This document shows, piece after piece, positions 1-6,096 of a DNA stretch of 51,106 nucleotides. The notes below the pieces were generated by a model. The model had not been told where the DNA came from. It searched no databases and worked only from the letters and a program-made list of their open reading frames with translations. The DNA lies in the NCBI GenBank assembly GCA_028705565.1, contig JAQWDH010000001.1, forward strand, positions 99,138-150,243, in the 5' to 3' direction. Within the stretch, counting starts at the first letter, position 1. Each line of letters starts with the position of its first letter. The translations under genes and the position numbers were made by a program. The stretch comes from Patescibacteria group bacterium (lineage in GTDB: Bacteria > Patescibacteriota > Patescibacteriia > Magasanikbacterales > GWA2-37-8).

Positions 1-127
1 CCGGTCGAATGACCGGATGAACCCCGCGTTTTTGGTGCCCCCGGAGGGAATTGCCCAGTCATCCGACTGGGCATCCGGTCGAATGACCGGATGAACCCCG
101 CGTTTTTGGTGCCCCCGGAGGGAATTG
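1..127. repeat. Tandem 53-bp repeat containing the tRNA-Arg 3' end
   Basis: Bases 1-53 and 75-127 are identical copies with a period of 74. Each copy contains the last ~20 bases of the tRNA-Arg(TCG) gene (CCA end and part of the T arm, read on the minus strand) plus about 32 downstream bases. Each starts with the hairpin CCGGTC-GAAT-GACCGG. Between the copies lies another hairpin, GCCCAGTC-ATCC-GACTGGGC (53-72). The array may continue to the left of the window. Confidence 0.85.
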
Positions 128-181
128 AACCCCCATCTTCAGGTTCGAAGCCTGATGTTCTATCCATTGAACTACGGAGGC
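107..181 (-). tRNA. tRNA-Arg (anticodon TCG)
   Basis: The minus strand folds as a cloverleaf. The acceptor stem is GCCTCCG/CGGGGGC, and the anticodon stem TCAGG/CCTGA holds the loop CTTCGAA, giving anticodon TCG. The T arm is GGGGGTTCAATTCCC. The terminal CCA is encoded at 107-109. It would read CGA/CGG-type arginine codons. Confidence 0.95.
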
Positions 182-203
182 ATTAGAAAGATTTTTATTT
201 ATG

Positions 204-276
204 TGGGTCGCGTGGGGATCGAACCCACGACCTTATCCTTAAGAGGGATCTGCTCTACCAGCTGAGCTAGCGACCC
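204..276 (-). tRNA. tRNA-Lys (anticodon CTT)
   Basis: The cloverleaf on the minus strand has acceptor stem GGGTCGC/GCGACCC, a canonical D arm (AGCTCAGCTGGTAGAGC) and anticodon loop CTCTTAA, so the anticodon is CTT. The outer pair of the anticodon stem (27-43) is a G-A mismatch. The CCA end is not encoded (ACAT follows), so it must be added after transcription, unlike the neighbouring tRNA-Arg. Confidence 0.93.
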
Positions 277-321
277 TATTAAAATTTTCAATTACCAATT
301 TTTAATTTTTTCACGAGTGTT

Positions 322-1092
322 TTACAATGGGTCTCCGGTTTTCCTTTTTATGATGTTGATTTTCGGCCCTTTCCACCCTTTTACTTTAACGGCCGCTTCA
401 GCGGCTTCCAACTCCGCTTCTTGTTTGCTCATACCGCGCCCTTCGGCAATCAATTCCTTATCAATAAACACCCCGATTTTGAATGTTTTCGCGTGGTCCG
501 GTCCTTCTTCATCCAGCACTTTATAAACCGGCGTTACTCCGATTTTTTCCTGCGCGCCTTCTTGAAACCTGCTCTTTGCGTCCATATAAAGCCCGTTCTC
601 CAAAATGTATTGAAGTTTTGTAATTACCCAACGTGTAACGAATTGTTGCGTCGCAATGTATCCTTGGTCAATATAAATCGCTCCAATTAGCGACTCCATG
701 GTGTTTGCCATTATGTAGTCGCGCGCTTTTGTGCCGGCGTCTTTTGATTCGCCGTGACTTAAAAATAAATAGGACTCCATTCCAATTTCGTATGCGATAC
801 TGGAAAGTATCTTCGCGTTCACCAACGCCGCGCGCCAATTTGTAAGTTCGCCTTCCGGGTTTCCATATTCATTGAAAAGAAATTCTGTCACAGCGAGTTC
901 CAAAACCGCGTCTCCTAAGAATTCAAGCCGTTCATTGTGACCGAAATTAAAATCGCGGTGTTCATTTAAATAAGAACGGTGTACGAACGCTTGCACAAGA
1001 TATTCCGGATGTTTGAATTTAATTCCGATTTTTTCTTCCAGGACCGAAAAATTTTTTTCTTTGATTTCCGGCGAATCAAGTTTTGTTTTCAT
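322..1092 (-). CDS. rnc: Ribonuclease III
   Basis: This is an endonuclease that cuts double-stranded RNA during rRNA and mRNA processing. The 256 residues comprise an RNase III domain with the signature HNERLEFLGDAVLEL (acidic residues E54, E57, D61; second motif with E133) and a C-terminal dsRNA-binding domain (about 170-240). In the second motif the usual metal-binding Asp is Asn (ANTMESLIGA, residue 130); such variants occur in the family, so this is not proof of inactivity. It is third in the rpmF-nusB-rnc group. A perfect 21-bp palindrome lies against the start codon and may matter for its control. Confidence 0.96.
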   Translation of the reverse strand: MKTKLDSPEIKEKNFSVLEEKIGIKFKHPEYLVQAFVHRSYLNEHRDFNFGHNERLEFLGDAVLELAVTEFLFNEYGNPEGELTNWRAALVNAKILSSIAYEIGMESYLFLSHGESKDAGTKARDYIMANTMESLIGAIYIDQGYIATQQFVTRWVITKLQYILENGLYMDAKSRFQEGAQEKIGVTPVYKVLDEEGPDHAKTFKIGVFIDKELIAEGRGMSKQEAELEAAEAAVKVKGWKGPKINIIKRKTGDPL

Positions 1093-1143
1093 AGAGATAA
1101 TAATATTATCTCTTATCCCGCGTTTTTTATGAATGATAAAAAA
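1093..1143 (-). promoter_or_regulatory. Palindromic leader in front of rnc
   Basis: Two perfect inverted repeats occupy the gap between nusB and rnc. One has arms AGAGATAATA/TATTATCTCT around a single base (1093-1113) and ends next to the rnc ATG. The other has arms TTTTTTAT/ATAAAAAA with a 5-base loop (1123-1143). In RNA both form hairpins. In E. coli the rnc leader is cut by RNase III itself, so autoregulation is a reasonable inference. An operator is the alternative. Confidence 0.5.
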
Positions 1144-1178
1144 CAGGGGATAGGAGACATTTATAAAATTTAAAAAAA

Positions 1179-1664
1179 TTATTTTTTTTCGTCAGCGGAT
1201 TTTGTTTTGTCCGATTTTTTCGTTTTTTGCGGTTCTAATGGCTCTCCATCAGGATATAATTCTTTGTAAATCGCGCCCAAAACTCCATTTACGAATTTTC
1301 CGGATGAAGGTCCGCCAAAATTTTTTGCCAATTCAATCGCTTCGTTAATTGCCACTTTTGGAGGAACTTCCTTGGCGATTGTCAGTTCATAAATTCCAAC
1401 CCGCAAAACATTGCGGTCAACAATTGTAATTTGGTCCACAGGCCACGCCGGAGCGTGCTCTTTTATTATTTTGTCTATTCCGCTCATTTCTTTTATTACA
1501 TCCTCAACTATTTTTTTTGTAAATTCGGTGTCTTTGAGGCCGATTCCGAATTCTTTTAAGTCATGCTCAAAAATGGCCGACAAAGCTTTTTTGTCTCTGC
1601 CGCGAAAATCCCACTCAAATAATATTTGTAGAGCGATGCTCCGTGAAAGATGACGCTCGGACAT
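1179..1664 (-). CDS. nusB: Transcription antitermination factor NusB
   Basis: NusB binds boxA RNA together with S10 in the Nus antitermination complex. The 161-residue protein matches the all-helical family from the N-terminal [14 protein letters not shown] to the C-terminal [28 protein letters not shown] short Lys-rich tail of about 20 residues follows. It begins 4 bases after the rpmF stop, so the two are co-transcribed from the promoter at 1922-1950. Its presence is of interest because several genes in this window carry boxA-like motifs in their leaders. Confidence 0.95.
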   Translation of the reverse strand: MSERHLSRSIALQILFEWDFRGRDKKALSAIFEHDLKEFGIGLKDTEFTKKIVEDVIKEMSGIDKIIKEHAPAWPVDQITIVDRNVLRVGIYELTIAKEVPPKVAINEAIELAKNFGGPSSGKFVNGVLGAIYKELYPDGEPLEPQKTKKSDKTKSADEKK

Positions 1665-1668
1665 ACGA

Positions 1669-1887
1669 TTATTTTTTGGTTTTGGCTCTGCGCGACGCGC
1701 GAGTCGTTCTTTTGTCCACGTTTATCACTTGCTTGCCTTTGTAAGTTCCGCAAAAAGCGCAAACTTTATGCGGTAAAGAGGCCTTTTGGCATTTCGGGCA
1801 AACAGCGCTTCCGATTTGTTTTAAAGCGAAATGCGCCGAGCGTTTTCTTTTGTCGGACGAAGTCCGGCGATGTCCGGGTAAACCCAT
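1669..1887 (-). CDS. rpmF: 50S ribosomal protein bL32
   Basis: This is a 72-residue basic protein of the large subunit. It begins [19 protein letters not shown] and carries a zinc-binding pair CPKC (30-33) and CAFC (43-46) within the usual bL32 layout. It therefore belongs to the C+ (zinc-binding) type. It is the first gene of the rpmF-nusB-rnc group and is followed 4 bases later by nusB. The ATG lies about 35 bases after a good promoter with no Shine-Dalgarno site. Confidence 0.96.
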   Translation of the reverse strand: MGLPGHRRTSSDKRKRSAHFALKQIGSAVCPKCQKASLPHKVCAFCGTYKGKQVINVDKRTTRASRRAKTKK

Positions 1888-1921
1888 ATGATTATTTTTT
1901 TAAATTGAAATTAACGCTGAT

Positions 1922-1950
1922 ATTATACTACAAAATTAAGATTTTGGCAA
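1922..1950 (-). promoter_or_regulatory. Promoter of rpmF-nusB-rnc
   Basis: Read on the minus strand, TTGCCA (1945-1950) and TATAAT (1922-1927) are separated by exactly 17 bases, close to the sigma-70 consensus. Confidence 0.75.
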
Positions 1951-1975
1951 GGGTTGGCCGAAAAAGTTGAATTAT

Positions 1976-2000
1976 AAAAGGCCTCATTTGAGGCCCGAAA
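1976..2000 (-). terminator. Terminator after the zinc-ribbon gene
   Basis: The hairpin GGCCTC-AAAT-GAGGCC (1980-1995) is followed on the minus strand by a short T-rich run, just after the stop of the 2007-2339 gene. Confidence 0.65.
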
Positions 2001-2006
2001 CTTTTT

Positions 2007-2339
2007 TTACTTTTCTATTATTTTTATTTTTTCTACCTCCACAAACGTCCTGCCGCAACTTCCCCTGATGCATTGAAAAATTGTTTTATTATCATATTTT
2101 CCTACTTGATGCATCTTCTTTTCTCTGCAATTAGTACAGAGTTTTTCAATCATTCCGGTAAATTTTATTTTTCCATTTTTTTCTTCTTCTATTGCTATTT
2201 TTTCGTCAATTTCCACTACTTCTATTACATTTTCATTTTTTTCCACCTCATCACATTTTTTATCTTCCCCCCATTCCTCCCTGTTATTTAAATTTTTAGT
2301 TTCTTTACCCCCGACACACGCCACACCTTTTTTTGCCAC
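2007..2339 (-). CDS. Hypothetical zinc-ribbon protein
   Basis: This 110-residue protein is not recognised by family. Its first 60 residues are acidic and probably disordered. The last 45 contain four cysteines arranged CTNC...CIRGSC, suggesting a small zinc ribbon. The start is GTG at 2339, chosen because AAAGGAG lies 7 bases upstream, and it uses the strong Shine-Dalgarno signal seen in the accessory genes of the window. A boxA-like sequence sits next to that site. No membrane segment or signal peptide is seen. Confidence 0.7.
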   Translation of the reverse strand: MAKKGVACVGGKETKNLNNREEWGEDKKCDEVEKNENVIEVVEIDEKIAIEEEKNGKIKFTGMIEKLCTNCREKKMHQVGKYDNKTIFQCIRGSCGRTFVEVEKIKIIEK

Positions 2340-2350
2340 TGCCTCACTCC

Positions 2351-2406
2351 TTTTGTAAAGAAAATAAACTTAAGTATATAGAACCATATCACGGTAAAAC
2401 AGTCAA
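2351..2406 (-). promoter_or_regulatory. Promoter and boxA-like leader of the zinc-ribbon gene
   Basis: On the minus strand TTGACT (2401-2406) is followed after 18-20 bases by TCTATA/TATATA. Further down, TTTTCTTTACAAAA (2351-2364) resembles boxA (TGCTCTTTAACA in E. coli rrn) and runs into the AAGGAG ribosome site. The -10 box is not certain. Confidence 0.5.
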
Positions 2407-2415
2407 TACCGCCTG

Positions 2416-2444
2416 TTGATTTTAGCTTGAAAACAGGATAGAAT
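2416..2444 (+). promoter_or_regulatory. Promoter of apt-mtnP
   Basis: TTGATT (2416-2421), 17 bases, TAGAAT (2439-2444). It is divergent from the promoter of the zinc-ribbon gene, with the two -35 boxes about 10 bp apart. Confidence 0.65.
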
Positions 2445-2478
2445 AACAGCGGCTTAAAAAACAAAAAGATAATTTTTT

Positions 2479-2997
2479 ATGAAAATACAAATTAAAAATT
2501 ATATTCGCGAGGTCCCGAATTGGCCTCAAAAAGGCGTGAATTTTAAGGATATCACCCCGCTTTTGGCTGATAAAAAAGCGTTTAAAACAGCGATAGACGA
2601 GCTCGCGCGTCCATTTTTGAATAAAAGGATAGATAAGGTGGTCGGCATAGACGCGCGCGGATTTATTTTAGCCGCGGCTTTGGCGTATAAGTTAAAAATC
2701 GGATTGGCAATTGTGCGCAAAAAAGGGAAATTGCCATGGAAAACAATCTCAAAAAATTATAAATTGGAGTACGCTTCCAATACGATTGAGATGCATAAAG
2801 ACGCGATTAAAAAAGGGGAACGTGTCGCCGTGGTTGACGACGTGCTCGCGACCGGAGGCACTATGTCCGCTACATGCGAGATGATTGAAAAATTGGGAGG
2901 CAAAATCATCGGAATCGGTTTTTTGATTAAATTGGATTTTTTGCGCGGGGATAAGAAATTAAAAAAATTCGCGATTCATTCGTTGATAAATTATTAA
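2479..2997 (+). CDS. apt: Adenine phosphoribosyltransferase
   Basis: It converts adenine and PRPP to AMP. The 172 residues show the type I PRTase fold, with the PRPP-binding motif VAVVDDVLATGGT at 116-128 and the conserved N-terminal part NWPQKGVNFKDITPLL. Length is normal for the family. The stop is 5 bases before the mtnP start, so the two form an operon in which the adenine released from methylthioadenosine is recycled to AMP. The ATG follows an AT-rich leader without a clear Shine-Dalgarno site. Confidence 0.96.
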   Translation: MKIQIKNYIREVPNWPQKGVNFKDITPLLADKKAFKTAIDELARPFLNKRIDKVVGIDARGFILAAALAYKLKIGLAIVRKKGKLPWKTISKNYKLEYASNTIEMHKDAIKKGERVAVVDDVLATGGTMSATCEMIEKLGGKIIGIGFLIKLDFLRGDKKLKKFAIHSLINY

Positions 2998-3002
2998 ATT
3001 TT

Positions 3003-3818
3003 ATGAGCAGCGATTTTCCAAAAACAAAAATAGGAATAATCGGCGGGTCAGGATTTTATTCGCTTTTTGACAACGCGGAAGAATTTGAAATGGACACGCC
3101 ATACGGCAAGCCGTCCGATAAAATTTCCATAGGCGAAATCGCGGGCAGGTCCGTTGTTTTTTTGCCAAGGCACGGAAAGGGGCATTGTCTTTCTCCCACA
3201 TCCATTCCTTATCGCGCCAATCTTTGGGCATTGAAACAGCTCGGAGTGGAAAGAATAATCGCGCCGACGGCCACCGGCAGCTTACAACCGCATATAAAAC
3301 CCGGAGATTTTGTGATTTGCGACCAATTTGTTGACAGAACAAAACATCGCGAGGACAGTTTTTTTCACGGTCCGAAAGTCGCTCATATCAGTTGTGCCGA
3401 CCCATTTTGCGAACATTTGCGCGAAGCGGCAATTTTATCTTGCAGAAAGTTGAGCATTACAGCTCACGAAAAAGGCACGGCCGTGGTTATTGAAGGACCG
3501 CGTTTTTCATCTCGCGCAGAGTCCAATATGTATCAGCGATACGGTTTTGATGTTATCGGAATGACTCAATATCCCGAATCGGTTTTAGCGCGGGAATTAG
3601 AGATGTGTTATGTTAACATTTCTTTGGTTACCGATTATGACGCCGGACTTTTGGGACAAGAGGGAGATAAAAACAAAGCCGTTGACGCGACATCAGTTAT
3701 TGAAGTGTTTAATAAAAACATTTCCCATCTAAAAGACCTTATCTCCGAGATGATTAAAAATTTACCGCAAGAGCGTTCTTGCGTTTGCAAAGATATTTTA
3801 AAATCGGCTATGATGTGA
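3003..3818 (+). CDS. mtnP: S-methyl-5'-thioadenosine phosphorylase
   Basis: It cleaves methylthioadenosine (a by-product of SAM use) with phosphate to give adenine and methylthioribose-1-phosphate. Family motifs include GIIGGSGFY at 11-19, EGPRFSSRAES at 164-174 and GMTQYPESVLARE. The base-contacting loop reads TDYDAG, with Asp211 and Asp213 as in 6-aminopurine-specific members; purine nucleoside phosphorylases usually have Asn there. A CVC motif near the C-terminus recalls the CxC found in archaeal enzymes of this family. Coupling to apt upstream supports the adenine specificity. Confidence 0.9.
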   Translation: MSSDFPKTKIGIIGGSGFYSLFDNAEEFEMDTPYGKPSDKISIGEIAGRSVVFLPRHGKGHCLSPTSIPYRANLWALKQLGVERIIAPTATGSLQPHIKPGDFVICDQFVDRTKHREDSFFHGPKVAHISCADPFCEHLREAAILSCRKLSITAHEKGTAVVIEGPRFSSRAESNMYQRYGFDVIGMTQYPESVLARELEMCYVNISLVTDYDAGLLGQEGDKNKAVDATSVIEVFNKNISHLKDLISEMIKNLPQERSCVCKDILKSAMM

Positions 3819-3824
3819 TTAAAA

Positions 3825-3895
3825 ATTGTCATTCCCGCGAAAGCGGGAATCCAGACAATTTAGCGATGGATTCCCGCTTTCGCGGGAATGACAAT
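3825..3895. repeat. Perfect 29-bp inverted repeat (REP-like)
   Basis: Two arms of 29 bp (3825-3853 and 3867-3895) are exact reverse complements around a 13-base centre. Each arm contains the smaller palindrome TTCCCGCGAAAGCGGGAA. The same arm sequence occurs again inside the next gene. The element sits just after mtnP and could act as its terminator, but it lacks a long T-run. Confidence 0.9.
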
Positions 3896-3908
3896 TTAAT
3901 GCAAATTC

Positions 3909-5072
3909 ATGCATAACATGTTTATGGAAATAAAAATTATTTCAAACAAAAATGAATGGAACGGATTTTTATCAGCTTGCGCCGGTAACATACCTTTCGC
4001 GCAATCATGGGAATGGGGCGATATTTTAATTAAAGAGGGCAAGGATATTGCAAGAATCGCGTTCGCGGAAAACGGAAATGTTTTTTGTTTGGCGCAAATG
4101 GTTTTTGTTTCTTTGCCGTTCGGATGGAAATACGCTTTTTGTCCAAAAGGACCGTTGTTTGTTCCGGGAATTATGAATTATGAATTAAAAATTGCGAAAT
4201 TATTTTTTGATTATTTTAAAAATAAAAACATTATTTTTTTAAGAATTGAGCCGAGAGAAAACAATTTAATTTATAATCCTGACAATTTAATTCGCCGCTC
4301 AATGGATATAAACCCGCGCGCCACGCTGATTTTGGATTTATTGAAATCAGAAGAAGAATTGTTCGCGAAAATGCATCCGAAAACGCGCTATAATATACGG
4401 TTGGCGGAGCGAAAGAATTTGTTAGTGAAAGAAGAAAAAAAATTTGATTTGTTTTGGAATTTAATGAATGAAACAGCAAAGCGAGACGGTTTTAAATTGC
4501 ATAATGAAAAACACTATCGTGAAGTTTTAAATTCTGATATTGCTCGCCAGCTTACAATTTTTACTCCGGACATTGATAAGCCTATCGCTACGGCTGTTTT
4601 TGTCGGTTTCGGCGATACATTTACTTATTTGTATGGCGCTTCAAGTTATAAATATAGGAATATGATGGCGCCGCATCTTTTGCAATGGGAAGGAATTAAA
4701 ATTGGAAAAGAATTGGGGTATAAATTTTATGATTTTTTCGGTGTGGCTCCTAAAATCAACATTAACCGTAAAAGGCAAACACAAATGATGGATTCCCGCT
4801 TTCGCGGGAATGACAGCGAAGGATATTTTTGTAATTGTTTCTGTCATTCCCGCGAAAGCGGGAATCCATCAACGCGCTTAACGCAAAATATAAATAATAA
4901 AGATGAACAAGTTTATAATTATAATTCAAAACATCAATATGCCGGAGTGACGAGATTTAAACTCGGATTCGGCGGAGAATATAAAGAAGATGCGGGAACA
5001 TACGATTTGATTGTTGAGCTGGAAAGATATAGGATATACCGATTATTAAGATTTTTGCGGAGATTTATTTAA
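3909..5072 (+). CDS. FemAB-like peptidyltransferase with an inserted palindrome
   Basis: This GNAT-fold protein of the FemAB/FemX type transfers an amino acid from aminoacyl-tRNA to the peptidoglycan precursor. Recognisable parts are FAQSWEWGDIL near the N-terminus, MHPKTRYNIRLAERKN, the core YLYGASSYKYRNMMAPHLLQWEGI, and the closing AGVTRFKLGFGGE. Between FGVAP and AGVTRFKLGF lie roughly 60 extra residues. About half are encoded by a 31-bp inverted repeat (4786-4871, residues ~293-321). The reading frame stays open through it. ATGs at 3909, 3918 and 3924 are possible; none has a clear ribosome site. Activity with the insertion is unknown. Confidence 0.85.
   Translation: MHNMFMEIKIISNKNEWNGFLSACAGNIPFAQSWEWGDILIKEGKDIARIAFAENGNVFCLAQMVFVSLPFGWKYAFCPKGPLFVPGIMNYELKIAKLFFDYFKNKNIIFLRIEPRENNLIYNPDNLIRRSMDINPRATLILDLLKSEEELFAKMHPKTRYNIRLAERKNLLVKEEKKFDLFWNLMNETAKRDGFKLHNEKHYREVLNSDIARQLTIFTPDIDKPIATAVFVGFGDTFTYLYGASSYKYRNMMAPHLLQWEGIKIGKELGYKFYDFFGVAPKININRKRQTQMMDSRFRGNDSEGYFCNCFCHSRESGNPSTRLTQNINNKDEQVYNYNSKHQYAGVTRFKLGFGGEYKEDAGTYDLIVELERYRIYRLLRFLRRFI
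4786..4871. repeat. 31-bp inverted repeat inside the FemAB-like gene
   Basis: Arms at 4786-4816 and 4841-4871 are perfect reverse complements around 24 bases. They share the TTCCCGCTTTCGCGGGAATGACA sequence family with the element at 3825-3895, but the two arms are in the opposite order. It is translated as part of the protein. Confidence 0.92.
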
Positions 5073-5077
5073 AATTC

Positions 5078-5149
5078 GCTTCTGTCGTTCAACGGATAGG
5101 ACGCTAGCCTCCGAAGCTGGAAATCCAGGTTCAATTCCTGGCAGGAGCA
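5078..5149 (+). tRNA. tRNA-Arg (anticodon CCG)
   Basis: The acceptor stem is GCTTCTG/CAGGAGC (one G-T pair). The anticodon stem CTAGC/GCTGG holds loop CTCCGAA, giving anticodon CCG. The T arm is CCAGGTTCAATTCCTGG. No CCA is encoded. Confidence 0.93.
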
Positions 5150-5369
5150 CAACATAAATAAATTCTGCGCCAGAGGCGCACCCGCCTTGGGCGGGGATTC
5201 CTCATGGGGGCACTAAATATATAAAATTCCAAATCCCAAATTCCGATGACCAATCAATCTCAAATCCAAAACCATAACGACCCTTATATGGGGTATTTAT
5301 GATGGTATATTTATTTCAATTAAAAAAGTCACGATTTAATTGTTAATCGTGACTTTGTTCTATTCCTTT
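5150..5369. other. Intergenic region with dispersed hairpins
   Basis: No gene is seen. It contains two adjacent GC-rich hairpins, TGCGCC-AGA-GGCGCA (5166-5180) and CCCGCC-TTG-GGCGGG (5181-5195). An AT-rich stretch with repeated ATTCCAAATCCCAAATT-type words follows, then the terminator at 5325-5356. Confidence 0.6.
5325..5356 (-). terminator. Terminator of the HAD gene
   Basis: A perfect 12-bp stem AAAGTCACGATT/AATCGTGACTTT with an 8-base loop is followed by a T-run on the minus strand, 14 bases after the HAD stop codon. Confidence 0.85.
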
Positions 5370-5990
5370 TTATTTTTTAAGTAATATAGCCCATAATTCG
5401 TCCGCCAATTCTAGCCAGTCTTTTACTCTTATTATATTTTTAGGGTCTTTACCACCACCATCAATTAACTGGTTGTGCGGATAATCAAGCAAAAAAACAA
5501 TCGTTCCTTTCCGCGCCAGAGCAGACGCGGTTTTGGGATTGTCTTCCACGAAGAAATCATATTTGATCCCTTCGTCTTTTCGTTCAGAAAAAACTAGTTT
5601 TTTATACGGAATTTTGTTTTTTTTTAGCCACTCCACAGTTTCTTTTTTTGTTTCAATTTTTCTCGCGGTTACAATGTGGATGTCAATACAATCTTTTAAA
5701 CAGTTTAAAACATATGCCGCGCGCGGAATAGGTTCTACAAGCATAATTTTTTTTTCATGGAATTCGTTCAAGATTTTTTGCCATTCATCATCAGATACCC
5801 TGTTGTCCCAACAATGATAGCCGTAACCTTTTCTGTCATTTTGTAAAAGAGAGACACCGCATTCTTCCTTGACAATTTTTATAATCATTTCATTTGTTTT
5901 GCCGAGAGTATCGTCCAAATCAACCCCAAAAACGACTTTTTCTTTTCTTGTAAATATTTTTTTTAAAACAAAAAAAATTCGTTCCATCAT
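5370..5990 (-). CDS. HAD-superfamily 5'-nucleotidase-like phosphatase
   Basis: A cytoplasmic phosphohydrolase of the haloacid dehalogenase superfamily, 206 residues. Motif I is DLDDTL at 24-29 (nucleophile Asp24, acid/base Asp26), motif II is the Thr of IVTAR, and the last motif is FFVEDNPKTA. Overall it resembles the deoxynucleotidase NT5C/YqfW group; the substrate cannot be told from sequence. It is a single gene with its own terminator. ATGs at 5990 and 5987 are both possible. Confidence 0.8.
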   Translation of the reverse strand: MMERIFFVLKKIFTRKEKVVFGVDLDDTLGKTNEMIIKIVKEECGVSLLQNDRKGYGYHCWDNRVSDDEWQKILNEFHEKKIMLVEPIPRAAYVLNCLKDCIDIHIVTARKIETKKETVEWLKKNKIPYKKLVFSERKDEGIKYDFFVEDNPKTASALARKGTIVFLLDYPHNQLIDGGGKDPKNIIRVKDWLELADELWAILLKK

Positions 5991-6054
5991 TTTTCATTCC
6001 TCCTTTAAATTTTTAATGTGCGAATTTTTTATTGCAAAAAATGTCAGTTGATAC

Positions 6055-6096
6055 AGAGATTGCCACGCTCCGTTCTGTCGCTCGCAATGACAATTT
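6055..6096. repeat. Dispersed repeat between the HAD gene and gyrA
   Basis: The sequence around GAGATTGCCACGCTCC...GCTCGCAATGACA forms a weak hairpin (ATTGC/GCAAT). It belongs to a type of small repeat that is common in genomes of this kind; a shorter relative lies near 36778-36805 (GAGATTCC...GGAATGAC). Confidence 0.5.

Noticed and set aside
322-1092. RNase III as an inactive enzyme because of the Asp-to-Asn change in the second motif
   Set aside because: Asn at this position occurs in the family, and the Glu residues and the D61 motif are intact, so inactivity is not supported.
3811-3818. Alternative genetic code (UGA as Gly, as in Gracilibacteria/SR1)
   Set aside because: mtnP ends at TGA in the normal place, and the conserved genes show no in-frame TGA codons.
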